The notes under the pieces are model-generated. The model searched no databases, was not told where the DNA came from, and worked only from the letters and a program-made list of their open reading frames with translations. A DNA stretch of 64,000 bases, taken from Salinimicrobium terrae DSM 17865. Lineage in GTDB: Bacteria > Bacteroidota > Bacteroidia > Flavobacteriales > Flavobacteriaceae. Location: positions 179,660 through 243,659 of the forward strand of contig NZ_KE384222.1 in the NCBI RefSeq assembly GCF_000424665.1. Direction: 5' to 3'. Position numbers and translations under genes: made by a program. Below are positions 36,053-45,538 of the stretch, in pieces. Numbering within the stretch: the first letter of the stretch is position 1; the number at the start of each line of letters is the position of its first letter.

Positions 36053-36814
36053 ATGAAAAACTGGTATAACATTGTTGGGTTCATGCTTGGGCTTCTTATG
36101 ATGATTCCGCAACTTTACGCTCAGGAAACTGAGGTAATGGTAAGAGTTCGTTCAAAAGACGCCAAGTTTATTGGCAGCTCTATTGGAGGGGCGAAAATTT
36201 TTATTAAAAATGCTGAAACGGGAGAAGTGCTTGCAAGCGGAATGACCAGCGGAAGTACGGGAGATACAGAACTTATCATGCAGCAGGCCCACAGCCGGAA
36301 TGAAAGATTAGCCGATGAAGAAACCGCCGGATATCTGGCAAAGTTGGATCTTGAGGAGCCGGTTTTTGTAACGGTTGAAGCCTATGCCCCTTACACGAAA
36401 AAGCAAGCGCGGGTAATGAGCAGCACTCAGCTGTGGCTGCTTCCCGGAAAAGACATCACCGGCGACGGACTTATCCTTGAAGTGCTTGGTTTTGTGGTGG
36501 ATATACTTTCCCCTCAAACACATGAACGAATAAGTGAAGAAAGCCAGATAGAATTAGAAGCCAATGTGGTCATGATGTGTGGTTGTCCTATTACTCCGGG
36601 AGGAATTTGGGATGCAGACCAGTATGAAATCAATGCAGTCCTTAGTCGCGATGGAAAAGAAGTGCGCGAACTGGAACTTGTGCCGGGGGAGAAGCCCAGT
36701 ACTTTTTCTGCAGAAACGAATCTGGAACCGGGCTTATACGAACTCCTCATTTATGCTTATGATCCAATTACCGGGAATACAGGGGTGGACAGAACTAATT
36801 TTATTGTGAATTAA
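36053..36814 (+). CDS. Secreted protein, unrecognised
   Basis: A 253-aa protein with a Sec signal peptide ending at about residue 24 (LYAQE). It is predicted all-beta. Two halves resemble immunoglobulin or transthyretin-like folds: residues 25-120 (VRVRSKDAKFIGSSIGGAKI) and 150-253 (PGLYELLIYAYDPITGN). A distinctive VMMCGCPITPGG segment (about 180-191) holds two cysteines. No enzyme motif. It may be a periplasmic structural or sensor protein; the function is unknown. Confidence 0.7.
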   Translation: MKNWYNIVGFMLGLLMMIPQLYAQETEVMVRVRSKDAKFIGSSIGGAKIFIKNAETGEVLASGMTSGSTGDTELIMQQAHSRNERLADEETAGYLAKLDLEEPVFVTVEAYAPYTKKQARVMSSTQLWLLPGKDITGDGLILEVLGFVVDILSPQTHERISEESQIELEANVVMMCGCPITPGGIWDADQYEINAVLSRDGKEVRELELVPGEKPSTFSAETNLEPGLYELLIYAYDPITGNTGVDRTNFIVN

Positions 36815-36905
36815 GCTATTAGGGAACTGATAGAGGTCTTATTAGTGTTCATTTTTTTTTATTTGGAAGTAAGAAAACTATTTAATTTTCGGCAAATTTC
36901 CAGTA

Positions 36906-37217
36906 TTAAGACGGAGCCTTCTTTTTAAGATTAATGATCTCCTTCCTAAGATCTTCTTCAAAATGGGAAGGTCGTACCACATCATTCCATGAAATTTTTC
37001 TGGCCAGCTCAATTTCAGTACCTGTGATCTGTTCCAGCAGCTCTTCATTACTGCGTATGTAATTTTCCAGCCTTTGAGTAATCTCTTCTATATCAGAAAT
37101 GGATTCTGCTCTAACCTGGTTTGAATTTGTCTCTTTTCCTCTTGCTTTCGCTTCTTTAAAATCCTCCAGCAGATTTTCCAGCCAGTTAATAGATTGGTTT
37201 AATTTTGTTTTTTCCAT
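36906..37217 (-). CDS. Small charged helical protein, unrecognised
   Basis: A 103-aa cytosolic protein, almost wholly alpha-helical and rich in Glu/Lys/Asn. Heptad-like stretches include INWLENLLEDFKEAKARG and LENYIRSNEELLEQITG. Probably coiled-coil and oligomeric. No family recognised. Confidence 0.6.
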   Translation of the reverse strand: MEKTKLNQSINWLENLLEDFKEAKARGKETNSNQVRAESISDIEEITQRLENYIRSNEELLEQITGTEIELARKISWNDVVRPSHFEEDLRKEIINLKKKAPS

Positions 37218-37526
37218 AGTTTTTACCCTTTAAAGTATAATACGGATAATAACCACATAGCATTCTCAAAAAGAAGATAAACTTTCCATAAAAGAATCAT
37301 TTTTATCCGGAGCAGGCGTGAGAGTGGAAATCTTAAACTGTTCTCACGCTGGGGTTAACAAGGGCGTTTGATAAATAAAATCTTTTAAATTTAAATATCA
37401 AGACGTCGAACTTATAATCCGGAATAGAAGGAAATACAGTAAAGTTGTGAGTTTATACAACTGCTTTGTGAATGTAATTGCCTATAATACAAGCTTAGGA
37501 AAATATTACACCCGATTAAAAAAGGA
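37218..37526. other. 309-bp gene-free interval
   Basis: Divergent upstream region of the two flanking genes. No hairpin, repeat or small ORF with support was seen. Confidence 0.4.
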
Positions 37527-38198
37527 ATGATGAAATACAAAGTAAAAATAGAGAATGCCCATACGGTTGATGAAATTACCGAGTACTGGTCTAATGAGGA
37601 TTATATTCAACTACTGGATAAATTTGAATATCCCGATGCGGAAGATACCGGCACCGAAGGTTTAAGGGAATTGCTTTTTATGGCCATTACAGATTTTGAG
37701 CCTTCTGAAGCTGCGAGAATAGTTTTAGCCTACAAACTGGGGGAGCATTTATCTGAAGGCCAAATCGACCAGATTTCCAATGATATGTTGAACGACAAGG
37801 TGTGCGAGGAATATCCTGAAATGGAATTGCAGGCTGCTTTATTTCATGTAAATCAATTGCTGTTTAAAGCATACAACGGGAAATTTCCCAGCTCTAGCGC
37901 AACAATAATCGAGTGTTCTGTTACCCCTTTAGATGAAAATAATGAAACCGTTCTTACCAAAGAAATGCTGTTGAGATTGTTGAATGATGGTCTTTCTGAT
38001 AGAAATATAGTAAAAAGGCTGTTTGAAGATCAAATTAATGGAAATGCCGATTTTCCTGAAGCAGAAAATATCATTTGGGATCTGCAACATCCGGAAGAAA
38101 ACCGGTATAGAATTACAACCTCAGGAAACCTGATCAAAAAGGATGACATTGTATCTTCTGAATGGGAAAGTAAGATCGAAATTGACAGTGCTCCGTAA
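37527..38198 (+). CDS. Acidic cytosolic protein, unrecognised
   Basis: A 223-aa protein rich in Glu and Asp, without signal peptide or membrane helix. It is mixed alpha/beta with helical N-terminal segments (EDYIQLLDKFEYPDAED, SEAARIVLAYKLGEHLSEGQ). No known motif. Composition and clean start suggest a real gene; the job is unknown. Confidence 0.6.
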   Translation: MMKYKVKIENAHTVDEITEYWSNEDYIQLLDKFEYPDAEDTGTEGLRELLFMAITDFEPSEAARIVLAYKLGEHLSEGQIDQISNDMLNDKVCEEYPEMELQAALFHVNQLLFKAYNGKFPSSSATIIECSVTPLDENNETVLTKEMLLRLLNDGLSDRNIVKRLFEDQINGNADFPEAENIIWDLQHPEENRYRITTSGNLIKKDDIVSSEWESKIEIDSAP

Positions 38199-38390
38199 TC
38201 AGTTAGCGGGAAAATCCTAATTTCAAGCTCCAGATTATAATTGGTTTTTGTGTACAAATTGCCATTGGACCAGGTCTAATTTCCGAATGCTAAATCCGGG
38301 ATGTTTAATCCAAATTCACCCTTTTTGAAAGGAATGACTAAATTTGATTTATGACAAACCTCTTTCCGCTATTTATTATTTTACTTTAAA

Positions 38391-40613
38391 ATGAATCCAG
38401 ATCCATCTTCTCCAGTAACAACACGCACCATTGGATTTTCGGGAGCGTTAGGTATTGGAGTGGGAGCAATGGTGGGAGGTGGAATTCTCGCCCTGGCGGG
38501 GGTGGCCTTTGCGGTTAGCGGGCCTTCGGCAATCCTTGCCTTTGCGCTCAATGGATTAATAGCTTTTATTACTGCCCTAAGTTTTGCTGAGATGGCTTCG
38601 GCAAATCCGCAGTCAGGAGGTACTTATACTTATGCGAAGAAAGCACTATCGCTTCAGGTAGCTTTTGGAGTGGGGTGGATTGTATGGTTCGCTTCCCTGG
38701 TAGCGGCAGTCCTTTATGCTCTTGGTTTTGGAGCTTTTGCTGTGTTTGCCCTTCAGCAAATTCCGTCAGAAGGGCTCAGCGGCATCCTGGAGTTCGAAAT
38801 GCTCCCGGTTTTCCTGGCCGTTGCTTCCATAGGCTACTTTGCCTTCAGCCTTACAAGAAGTTCCGGTGATGGCGGCGCCGTTATCAATATTGGGAAACTC
38901 GCTGTATTTGCCGTACTCATAGCCGGCGGACTCGCTGTTTTTGTACAAACCCCATTCAGTCATATAAAAGAAAGCCTGGATCCGTTTTTCTCGGGTGGTT
39001 TCAGCGGAGTGATCGCAGCAATGGGTTATACGTTTATCGCCCTACAGGGGTTTGATTTAATCGGTTCTGCTGCGGGTGAGATTAAAAATCCTGAAAAAAA
39101 CATCCCTAAGGCAATGATGGGCACTCTTGCAGTAGGCCTTATTATTTACATACCCTTACTTTTTTTGATGTCGACCGTTGGTGTGCTGCCGGGGGAGTCA
39201 ATAACAGAACTGAGCCGGGAAAATCCTGAAACTGTTTTGGCCGTTGCTGCACAGAATTATCTTGGAGCTTTTGGGTTCTGGCTGGTATTGGTAGCGGGAA
39301 TATTTTCAATGTTATCGGCTTTACAGGCCAATCTTTTTGCAGCTTCACGAATCTCACTGAGCATGGCAAAAGACCGTACTTTAAATCATCACCTGTCAAA
39401 TATTGATGAGAGATTCGGGACACCAATTACCTCGATATACGTTACCTGTGGAATTGTAGCATTTCTGGTTTTGATCCTGCCAGATCTGGCGGCGGCTGGT
39501 GCAGCTTCCAGTTTGATCTTCCTTATCACTTTTGCGCTTGCACATCTCATCATGATCTTAATGCGAAATCGTGGATATAAGGAGAGTGAGACCTTTAGGG
39601 CGCCTTTTTTTCCTGCCCTTCCAATTGTGGGAATAATTTCTTGTTTAGGATTAGCCGTATTTCAGGCCATTGTGGTGCCGGCTGCCGGAATTATTGCATT
39701 GATATGGCTCTTTGTAGGAGCTGTATTGTTTGTGTCCTTTTTTGTAAGAAAAGCCCGGACCATTGAAGCGTCTGAACATGCCCTGGATCCCGATTTGATT
39801 CGGTTGAGAGGACTGAGTCCGCTCGTATTGCTCCCAATATCAAACCCTGCAAATGCAGAATCCATGGTATTTCTTGCCAATGCACTGGCACCCCCGGTAA
39901 TTGGAAGGATCCTGCTTCATTCGATCGTCATCCCAAGTACTGAAAAGGATGATCTTGATAAAAGACTTTTATCAAGCCGAAACGTAACACATTACGCACT
40001 TAAAGCTTCTTTTGAAGCCGGTTTGCGACCGGAAACTCTTACCACTATTGCTGACCATCCATGGGAAGAGATTGAACGGGTAGTGAAAGAACACAATTGC
40101 GGGAGTTTGTTGTTGGGTTTGAGTGACCTGAACGATTTCCAAACCCATCAGAATCTGGAAAAACTGGTAAAACACGTAAAGGCAGATGTGGTTGTATTCC
40201 GGCAGCCTTTTAGTGGATGGAAAATTACCGCAGCACGAAAAGTCCTGATTCCTGTCGCCGGTTTTGAAAGTCATGATCCGCTGCGGGCACGAGTTGCCGC
40301 CAGCCTTTGGCGTGCATCACAGCCTGAAATTACATTTATTCAAATTCTGCCTTCAAATACTCCCAGGGAAACACTTCAAAAGAACCATTTAAGGCTTTCA
40401 CGTTTTGCGGGACGAATAATTCCTGGAAAGACAGAAGTTCGAGTCATTCCAAATGATGACGTCGCATTAGAACTTATCACCCAGGCCGCAGGTCATGACC
40501 TGGTAATAATGGGATTGGGAAAAGCCGGAAAACATCAAAAAGCATTTGGAAACGTGGCACTAACACTGGCAGAAAAAACAGATACGGCATTAATATTTAT
40601 AAGTCAAAAATGA
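38391..40613 (+). CDS. APC-family amino acid permease fused to universal stress domains
   Basis: A 740-aa protein. Residues about 1-450 form a 12-helix APC transporter with the GVGAMVGGGILALAG motif of TM1. Residues about 480-740 form two USP-like modules (LVLLPISNPANAESMVFLAN and KVLIPVAGFESHDP). USP modules in such fusions bind nucleotides and may gate transport. Substrate unknown, probably an amino acid. Stands alone. Confidence 0.9.
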   Translation: MNPDPSSPVTTRTIGFSGALGIGVGAMVGGGILALAGVAFAVSGPSAILAFALNGLIAFITALSFAEMASANPQSGGTYTYAKKALSLQVAFGVGWIVWFASLVAAVLYALGFGAFAVFALQQIPSEGLSGILEFEMLPVFLAVASIGYFAFSLTRSSGDGGAVINIGKLAVFAVLIAGGLAVFVQTPFSHIKESLDPFFSGGFSGVIAAMGYTFIALQGFDLIGSAAGEIKNPEKNIPKAMMGTLAVGLIIYIPLLFLMSTVGVLPGESITELSRENPETVLAVAAQNYLGAFGFWLVLVAGIFSMLSALQANLFAASRISLSMAKDRTLNHHLSNIDERFGTPITSIYVTCGIVAFLVLILPDLAAAGAASSLIFLITFALAHLIMILMRNRGYKESETFRAPFFPALPIVGIISCLGLAVFQAIVVPAAGIIALIWLFVGAVLFVSFFVRKARTIEASEHALDPDLIRLRGLSPLVLLPISNPANAESMVFLANALAPPVIGRILLHSIVIPSTEKDDLDKRLLSSRNVTHYALKASFEAGLRPETLTTIADHPWEEIERVVKEHNCGSLLLGLSDLNDFQTHQNLEKLVKHVKADVVVFRQPFSGWKITAARKVLIPVAGFESHDPLRARVAASLWRASQPEITFIQILPSNTPRETLQKNHLRLSRFAGRIIPGKTEVRVIPNDDVALELITQAAGHDLVIMGLGKAGKHQKAFGNVALTLAEKTDTALIFISQK

Positions 40614-40747
40614 TAATCTGTGATTAATGGTAAGAAGGTTAGAATTACGAGGTTAGTAATTCTTGAACTCGGGGGAATATTAAACGTCTGAATTCCCTGT
40701 GTAAGCTTTTGAAAGTTTCCGCAGATTTCACAGCATTTGAAAATTTT

Positions 40748-41935
40748 CTATTCATTCCATTTCTGAAAAGTATAGGCCAGCCGGAAATCTATGACCTCGG
40801 CTACGTGCCGGTGAGCGAGCAGATTAAAGCCTGCGCTGAAATGACGGTTTATGCGGTACTGCAAACCCCAGCGATGGAAGATACGGTCGTAGTAAGGTGT
40901 TTGATCAAAAACGTAAACACCCAGGCGCTGACTGAATTGAAATCGTCCCAGTAGAAATTCGTGTCCCAGCAGTACTCCTGCTTTTATCGGGCTGGCATCC
41001 AGGCCTTCGCTGCGGAGTTTCTCTTTTAACTCCTCATCGTAATAAGCTTCGGCTCCCAAAGTGAGCATGCTGAGACTTCCCACCTGCTTCCCTGCCTGCA
41101 AGGCCAGTCCGCCCAGAGGATATCTCCTGCGATCCCCGGCTTCGTCCTCGCCGTTGCGCAATGTGCCCAGCAAAGCGATATCGTAACGAGGGGAGTAGTC
41201 TTTCCAGGATTTTTCACTGGTTGGTGTGCCCGTGTACCACGGTCGGTAGGTAGGCTGGTAATTTACCGCAATGCCGGCAGTAGGCCAGTTTATGCCTTTA
41301 TTGGGTTGGCGCGTGCTGCCGTTTGAAATGTGCTGATAGTTTAAATTTGGATTAAGCCACCACTGCTCCGATAGCTGCACCCAGGCGCCGACACCAACCA
41401 GCAAATAGGCGCTGAGGTGGGTGCTGTACGACTGGTTGCCGGGGTTGCTAATGCTATCGTAAGGGTTGGTTAGATACGAGAGCCCTCCTGCGCCTTTAAA
41501 GGAGAAAAGTACATGGTCGCTAATCCTGTAAGTGGGCTCCAAAAAATAAGCTGCAGTGCCACTCTTGCCCAATATCTGAACATCATAATCGTAATAGGCC
41601 AGCAGCAAACCCTGGCGGGGATAACAGTGGCATAGGGCAAAGATTGCTGAATCGTTGCGCTGCCAGCTAAATATAGTTTCTATGCCGGTTGGTCGTGCTC
41701 CTTTGGTATTTTGTACATCTTCAGAATGAGCAAATATGAAGCCGTGTTGTACACTCAGACCAATGGAGAAAAGCGGTTCCTGCTTAGCTGTACCTGTTAT
41801 TACTGCTGTAGAATCTGTCTGGGCAATAGTATTGAATGGTGAGCATGTAGCAGAAATTATTATCCAGAGCCAAAGTTGCGCTGATACCTGCCGCGCAAGA
41901 CACCGATTCCATTTGTCGATTTTAACTAGAGCCAT
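40748..41935 (-). CDS. PagL-like acyloxyacyl hydrolase, outer-membrane beta-barrel
   Basis: A 395-aa protein with an N-terminal signal (about 18-38) and a beta-barrel. The segment NYQHISNGSTRQPNKGINW matches the PagL active-site strand, with His202 and Ser204 at the catalytic positions. In Pseudomonas PagL a catalytic Glu lies 14 residues after the His; here that position is Asn216. It is roughly twice the length of PagL, so an extra domain or barrel is present. It may deacylate lipid A, but the missing Glu leaves this open. It ends in an aromatic-rich strand. Confidence 0.7.
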   Translation of the reverse strand: MALVKIDKWNRCLARQVSAQLWLWIIISATCSPFNTIAQTDSTAVITGTAKQEPLFSIGLSVQHGFIFAHSEDVQNTKGARPTGIETIFSWQRNDSAIFALCHCYPRQGLLLAYYDYDVQILGKSGTAAYFLEPTYRISDHVLFSFKGAGGLSYLTNPYDSISNPGNQSYSTHLSAYLLVGVGAWVQLSEQWWLNPNLNYQHISNGSTRQPNKGINWPTAGIAVNYQPTYRPWYTGTPTSEKSWKDYSPRYDIALLGTLRNGEDEAGDRRRYPLGGLALQAGKQVGSLSMLTLGAEAYYDEELKEKLRSEGLDASPIKAGVLLGHEFLLGRFQFSQRLGVYVFDQTPYYDRIFHRWGLQYRINRHFSAGFNLLAHRHVAEVIDFRLAYTFQKWNE

Positions 41936-41944
41936 TTTTTAAAA

Positions 41945-41974
41945 GTACTCAAAAATGACATTTTTGGGAGACTT
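41945..41974. repeat. Dispersed palindromic element, copy 7
   Basis: GTACTC, AAAAATGACATTTTT, GGGAGACTT. It lies 10 bp upstream of the PagL-like start. Confidence 0.6.
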
Positions 41975-42232
41975 TGCTGAAAACAACATTTTGAATACCA
42001 GAAAGGTATTATCCATTAGATTATTTCTGAATCAGGGTAGTTCGGGAAAAGAGTCGGAATTCTCTGCTTTTGGAAACTTGAACAGGAGCTGCGTGTCGAA
42101 TGAAATAATTGCTGGTTTCCAGGAATTTATTAAAACCCCGGAAACCGTTTCGCAAGAAAAATATCAAGGGAAATTTCTCAATCATTCCTGGGATCCCGTC
42201 AGAAATTTAGTATCTTAAAAAGAAAAATATTT

Positions 42233-42466
42233 ATGGAAAGAAAACGAATGGTTGGAAATTATGAGTTGGTCTATGAACCCGATATGAAGATGTTCAGAAT
42301 TTTGAATAATAAAACTGAAGAATTCAGTGCATGGTATAGCACTGAGGAAGCAGAAGAACTTCAGGGGATGGATGAAGATGAGTTCTTTTCAACTGCTGAA
42401 AAATCCCTTCAGAAAGCAAGAAATTCCGGTCATGAACAAACCGGAGATTCGAAAACAGAGATCTGA
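42233..42466 (+). CDS. 77-aa protein, unrecognised
   Basis: A small, charged protein. MERKRMVGNYELVYEPDMKM and a helix EEAEELQGMDEDEFFSTAE are visible. No signal peptide. No family recognised. ATG start with an A-rich upstream stretch typical of Bacteroidota ribosome loading; moderately likely to be real. Confidence 0.5.
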   Translation: MERKRMVGNYELVYEPDMKMFRILNNKTEEFSAWYSTEEAEELQGMDEDEFFSTAEKSLQKARNSGHEQTGDSKTEI

Positions 42467-42526
42467 AACAGCGGAAATCTTTTATTATAAAGGAACCAGC
42501 CAACCTAAAGCGGATCCATAAAATAA

Positions 42527-42557
42527 GTGGTCAAAAATGATTTTTTTGGGAGGTTTT
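42527..42557. repeat. Dispersed palindromic element, copy 8
   Basis: GTGGTC, AAAAATGATTTTTTT, GGGAGGTTTT. It lies between the 77-aa gene and the convergent DUF6933-like gene. Confidence 0.55.
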
Positions 42558-42618
42558 GTCGTGGTTAAAGAACAGTAGAGAGAAGAAAGAAATTTGTAAG
42601 TCTTGAGGTTTTTAAATC

Positions 42619-43152
42619 TTATTGAAGTATCAGTTTTTTCATTTCTTCAGAAGAATAAGTAAAATCCTCCATTTTTCGACTTTTCCCAATATGGATAGGA
42701 ACATTGTTGATTCGGCCGGTCAATTCTTTAATTGGCATATTTTCTAAGGTCACAAACTCTTCTTTCCACCAGTCAAAATCTGAAATCCGTTGATTTTGAA
42801 ACCCGGTCGTGCTGCGATCGTTATCTGTGGGGCTAAAGACCAGGTCGCCCGTAAGAGTGGCTATATGGTCAAAACTTGATATGATCCCATCGTAGATCAA
42901 TTGGGTATAAAAAGCATTTTTGAATAAATCGCCAACCTTATTTAAATCTGCAGCTTTAATATTGGTAAGAATGACGTTGTATTTTGTCTTTTTATTGGTG
43001 AAGAGCAAACATTTTTTGCGGTCGACGTAAAACATTGTCGCATTCCAGTTTCCAAGAATTCCACTGTTTTCGATGTCTCCGTCCCCATTCTTATTAATCA
43101 GCTTTTTGGCAAATTTTTCCAGCTTTTTGGTTGTGTAGATGATAGTTCGCAT
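42619..43152 (-). CDS. DUF6933-like protein
   Basis: A 177-aa cytosolic protein from the ATG at 43152 (MRTIIYTTKKLEKFAKKLIN); a TTG start at 43167 is less likely. NWNATMFYVDRKKCLLFTNK followed by YNVILTNIKAADL resembles DUF6933, found in many soil and marine bacteria without known function. It follows the lipoprotein gene by 11 bp, so likely the same transcript. Confidence 0.6.
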   Translation of the reverse strand: MRTIIYTTKKLEKFAKKLINKNGDGDIENSGILGNWNATMFYVDRKKCLLFTNKKTKYNVILTNIKAADLNKVGDLFKNAFYTQLIYDGIISSFDHIATLTGDLVFSPTDNDRSTTGFQNQRISDFDWWKEEFVTLENMPIKELTGRINNVPIHIGKSRKMEDFTYSSEEMKKLILQ

Positions 43153-43163
43153 TTCGTTTATTT

Positions 43164-43673
43164 TCAAAAGACAGCTTCTGTGGTTATATTGACAAGTACC
43201 TCCGAAACTTCTCCTGCTGTTACGGTTACGGGGAAAATTTCTCCGCCGGGACCATAGCTGTTGGAATAATAATTATCTCCTTCCCTAATAAAGAGACTAT
43301 AGGTCCCCGGCTCCAGTATTACCTGAAAAAAACCTTCAGCATTAGACTCCGTCGTGGTGACGAGGTCGGTATAGACACTGGAAAAAAACGGAGAATAGCC
43401 TTCCTGCTCGGCCTCTTCCCTTGTGGTGAGTTCATAGATATAGACCGTTCGCTGCACCTGACAAATTTCGCCACGTCCCACAGGCATGAAATTTCCTTTC
43501 CAGAACCAGATATCACCCCATATTCCCTGGTCAATACTCACCATTGTATCGTTTCTGGGCGGATCCTGTGTGGAATAACAGGAATTTTCAGGACTCGTCT
43601 CCGTACTGCAGGAATAGATCCCTGAAGTTAGAAACAACAGCAGCAACGTGTATGAGATTTTTAGATTTTTCAT
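43164..43673 (-). CDS. Small lipoprotein with Ig/transthyretin-like fold
   Basis: A 169-aa precursor with a lipobox at residue 22 (GIYSC). After the Cys the predicted fold is mainly beta; EGFFQVILEPGTYSLFIREG (about 118-137) is typical of carboxypeptidase-regulatory or SdrD-B-like modules. Six Cys in the first half may form disulfides. Function unknown. Co-directional with the DUF6933-like gene. Confidence 0.65.
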   Translation of the reverse strand: MKNLKISYTLLLLFLTSGIYSCSTETSPENSCYSTQDPPRNDTMVSIDQGIWGDIWFWKGNFMPVGRGEICQVQRTVYIYELTTREEAEQEGYSPFFSSVYTDLVTTTESNAEGFFQVILEPGTYSLFIREGDNYYSNSYGPGGEIFPVTVTAGEVSEVLVNITTEAVF

Positions 43674-43802
43674 TTAAATATTTTGAGGTTCGGTGAGTTC
43701 TTTACAACCTTTTAAATATAATTGTTTCTTTGTTAAATTTGTTTTCAATCTCAAAACATAAATCCTCCTCCAAAACGAACGATTCCCGGATGGTTTTAAG
43801 TA

Positions 43803-44672
43803 TTAATTTCCGAAATATTTATCGTACAATTCTCCAAAGGTGGGATCTTGTGGATCTCTATAGTGTGGATCGGGAATTTGAAATTCCAAAGTATCACCCC
43901 ATTTCACGACCTGCAGGTTGAATGTAGCAGGATCTTTGATAAACTCAAAAGGAGGTTCTAAGTCGCTAAAGTTTGGCGGAATTGGATATTCGCCGAAAAG
44001 AGGTCGGGAGTCATGACGAAACCATCCTGGCTTATCAGAGATCAATTTTGAACCTCCGGAAATCAGCAGACTATCGTTCAAAGAAACAATCCCGTTATCA
44101 ATTGACATGTTTTTTACTTCGAGTCGATAACCCGATGCGTGGTTTATCCTTTCATAACCATCATACCTATGGTGATTTTTGTATTGCACAAATGCGGCAA
44201 ACAATACCATTGCAGCATAGAGAACAAGCAAGGGAGGAGAGATTAAAAGTTTGATTTCTTTATAAAGTCCTGTTCCGGAATTTTCCTGCTTTTCACTACC
44301 CGTCCCGGGGTTCACCGCGGTAGTGACCCATCCCTGTTCTTCGAGAACCTTAAAGATGTTTTTCGGGTCCCTGAAGCTCCAGAAGATCAGCGTCTTTTTG
44401 GTGTCTGGATTTTTGTACCGGATCTTTATCCCCTGGGCCAGAATTGGAACATAAAATACCTCTTCAGCACCCAGAAGGTCTGCGGAAGAGATTTCTATAG
44501 TGCCGGAAAATGTGCTTTTAAGAGTAATTTTTTGGGACTCAATAATTAGTTTTGAAAAAGGAAAAGTTTTATTTACAGAACCAATTCTGGACCCACCGGT
44601 GAATGCTATTTTGTTCTCTTCTTTCAATTTTAGCTTCTCTTTGTAAGTCCAGATTCTAGTATCCAGGTTCAA
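43803..44672 (-). CDS. Membrane protein with PH-like N-terminal domain, unrecognised
   Basis: A 289-aa protein. The N-terminal 120 residues resemble a PH/GRAM fold (KIAFTGGSRIG, FWSFRDPKNIFKVLEEQGW). One central helix follows (LLISPPLLVLYAAMVLFAAF, about 147-167), then an extracytoplasmic domain. No in-frame ATG is near the start, so a TTG at 44672 is used. Function unknown. Confidence 0.55.
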   Translation of the reverse strand: MNLDTRIWTYKEKLKLKEENKIAFTGGSRIGSVNKTFPFSKLIIESQKITLKSTFSGTIEISSADLLGAEEVFYVPILAQGIKIRYKNPDTKKTLIFWSFRDPKNIFKVLEEQGWVTTAVNPGTGSEKQENSGTGLYKEIKLLISPPLLVLYAAMVLFAAFVQYKNHHRYDGYERINHASGYRLEVKNMSIDNGIVSLNDSLLISGGSKLISDKPGWFRHDSRPLFGEYPIPPNFSDLEPPFEFIKDPATFNLQVVKWGDTLEFQIPDPHYRDPQDPTFGELYDKYFGN

Positions 44673-44696
44673 GTTTCTCTATAAATTCAGTATATA

Positions 44697-45332
44697 TTAC
44701 AGATCCTCCTCCGGGGCTTCCCTTCTTAATGGTCCTATCATGTGCCCAATTCCAATCCCAATATAGGTCCTGTCTTTATTTATTTGCAACATGGGGGAAA
44801 GGGTTAAGCCGAAATATTTTGTAAAAGGAAATTCTATTTTGGGATTTAATATTAAACCTAAAGTATAATACTTGTTATAGTCAAAAGTGTAGTTTTGATA
44901 GAGGAGCCCTCTTTCTAATATCTGCCAGTTGGTAGGTTCCTTAATTACTGCCAACCCCAAACCCAAAGAAATGTTCGCCCGAATAGTTCCTTTTTTATTT
45001 AAATTATAGATCCTGCCGGCCATGACATGATAGTTCCCTAATTTATCGAACGGGTTTTTCAAACCAAAGCTAAGGATCCCAAAGAAACCCGGACTATAGT
45101 TATATGGTGCCGACTTCGGCTCCCGAAGATGGCCTGAATATCCCATTTTAAAAGAATATTCCTCGTTCAATAAATAATTAAAATGTATGTCAACACCCAG
45201 GTAGTTGCCCGCGGTTAATTCGCTGGTAAAGTAGATCGGATTGTTTATAGAGAATTGAGCCTTGATATTATTAATCGTAAAAAACAACAGGAAAAAGAAG
45301 TAGTACTTTTTTAAAGAGTTCGGAGAGAACAT
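44697..45332 (-). CDS. Outer-membrane beta-barrel protein, unrecognised
   Basis: A 211-aa precursor with a signal peptide (YYFFFLLFFTINNIKAQ). It continues as alternating beta strands with many aromatic girdle residues. It starts at the ATG at 45332; a TTG at 45353 would overlap the preceding gene. Probably an 8-stranded barrel of unknown role. Confidence 0.6.
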   Translation of the reverse strand: MFSPNSLKKYYFFFLLFFTINNIKAQFSINNPIYFTSELTAGNYLGVDIHFNYLLNEEYSFKMGYSGHLREPKSAPYNYSPGFFGILSFGLKNPFDKLGNYHVMAGRIYNLNKKGTIRANISLGLGLAVIKEPTNWQILERGLLYQNYTFDYNKYYTLGLILNPKIEFPFTKYFGLTLSPMLQINKDRTYIGIGIGHMIGPLRREAPEEDL

Positions 45333-45336
45333 AGGT

Positions 45337-45531
45337 TTACCTTTTCTTATCAACCACGGCTGACTGTTTAACTAAAAACAAAATCCAGAATAGGCTTTGC
45401 AACAAATAACCGGCAACCTTCATGTATTTATAAATTTCATGGTCGCGGAGCTCAATTAATTCAAATTCCCCGGTGATTATAAGCGGCAGGGATAGAAAGA
45501 TGATGAAAAAAAGGAATTTTTTGTCTTTCAT
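45337..45531 (-). CDS. Small two-helix membrane protein
   Basis: A 64-aa protein from the ATG at 45531, with helices at about residues 6-20 (FLFFIIFLSLPLIITG) and 38-56 (GYLLQSLFWILFLV). Seven bp after the lipocalin-like gene and 4 bp before the barrel gene; part of the same operon. Function unknown. Confidence 0.5.
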   Translation of the reverse strand: MKDKKFLFFIIFLSLPLIITGEFELIELRDHEIYKYMKVAGYLLQSLFWILFLVKQSAVVDKKR

Positions 45532-45538
45532 TACTGTT

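Noticed and set aside
41955-42218. 87-codon + strand frame
   Set aside because: Starts inside a palindromic repeat, has no recognisable domain and poor protein character.
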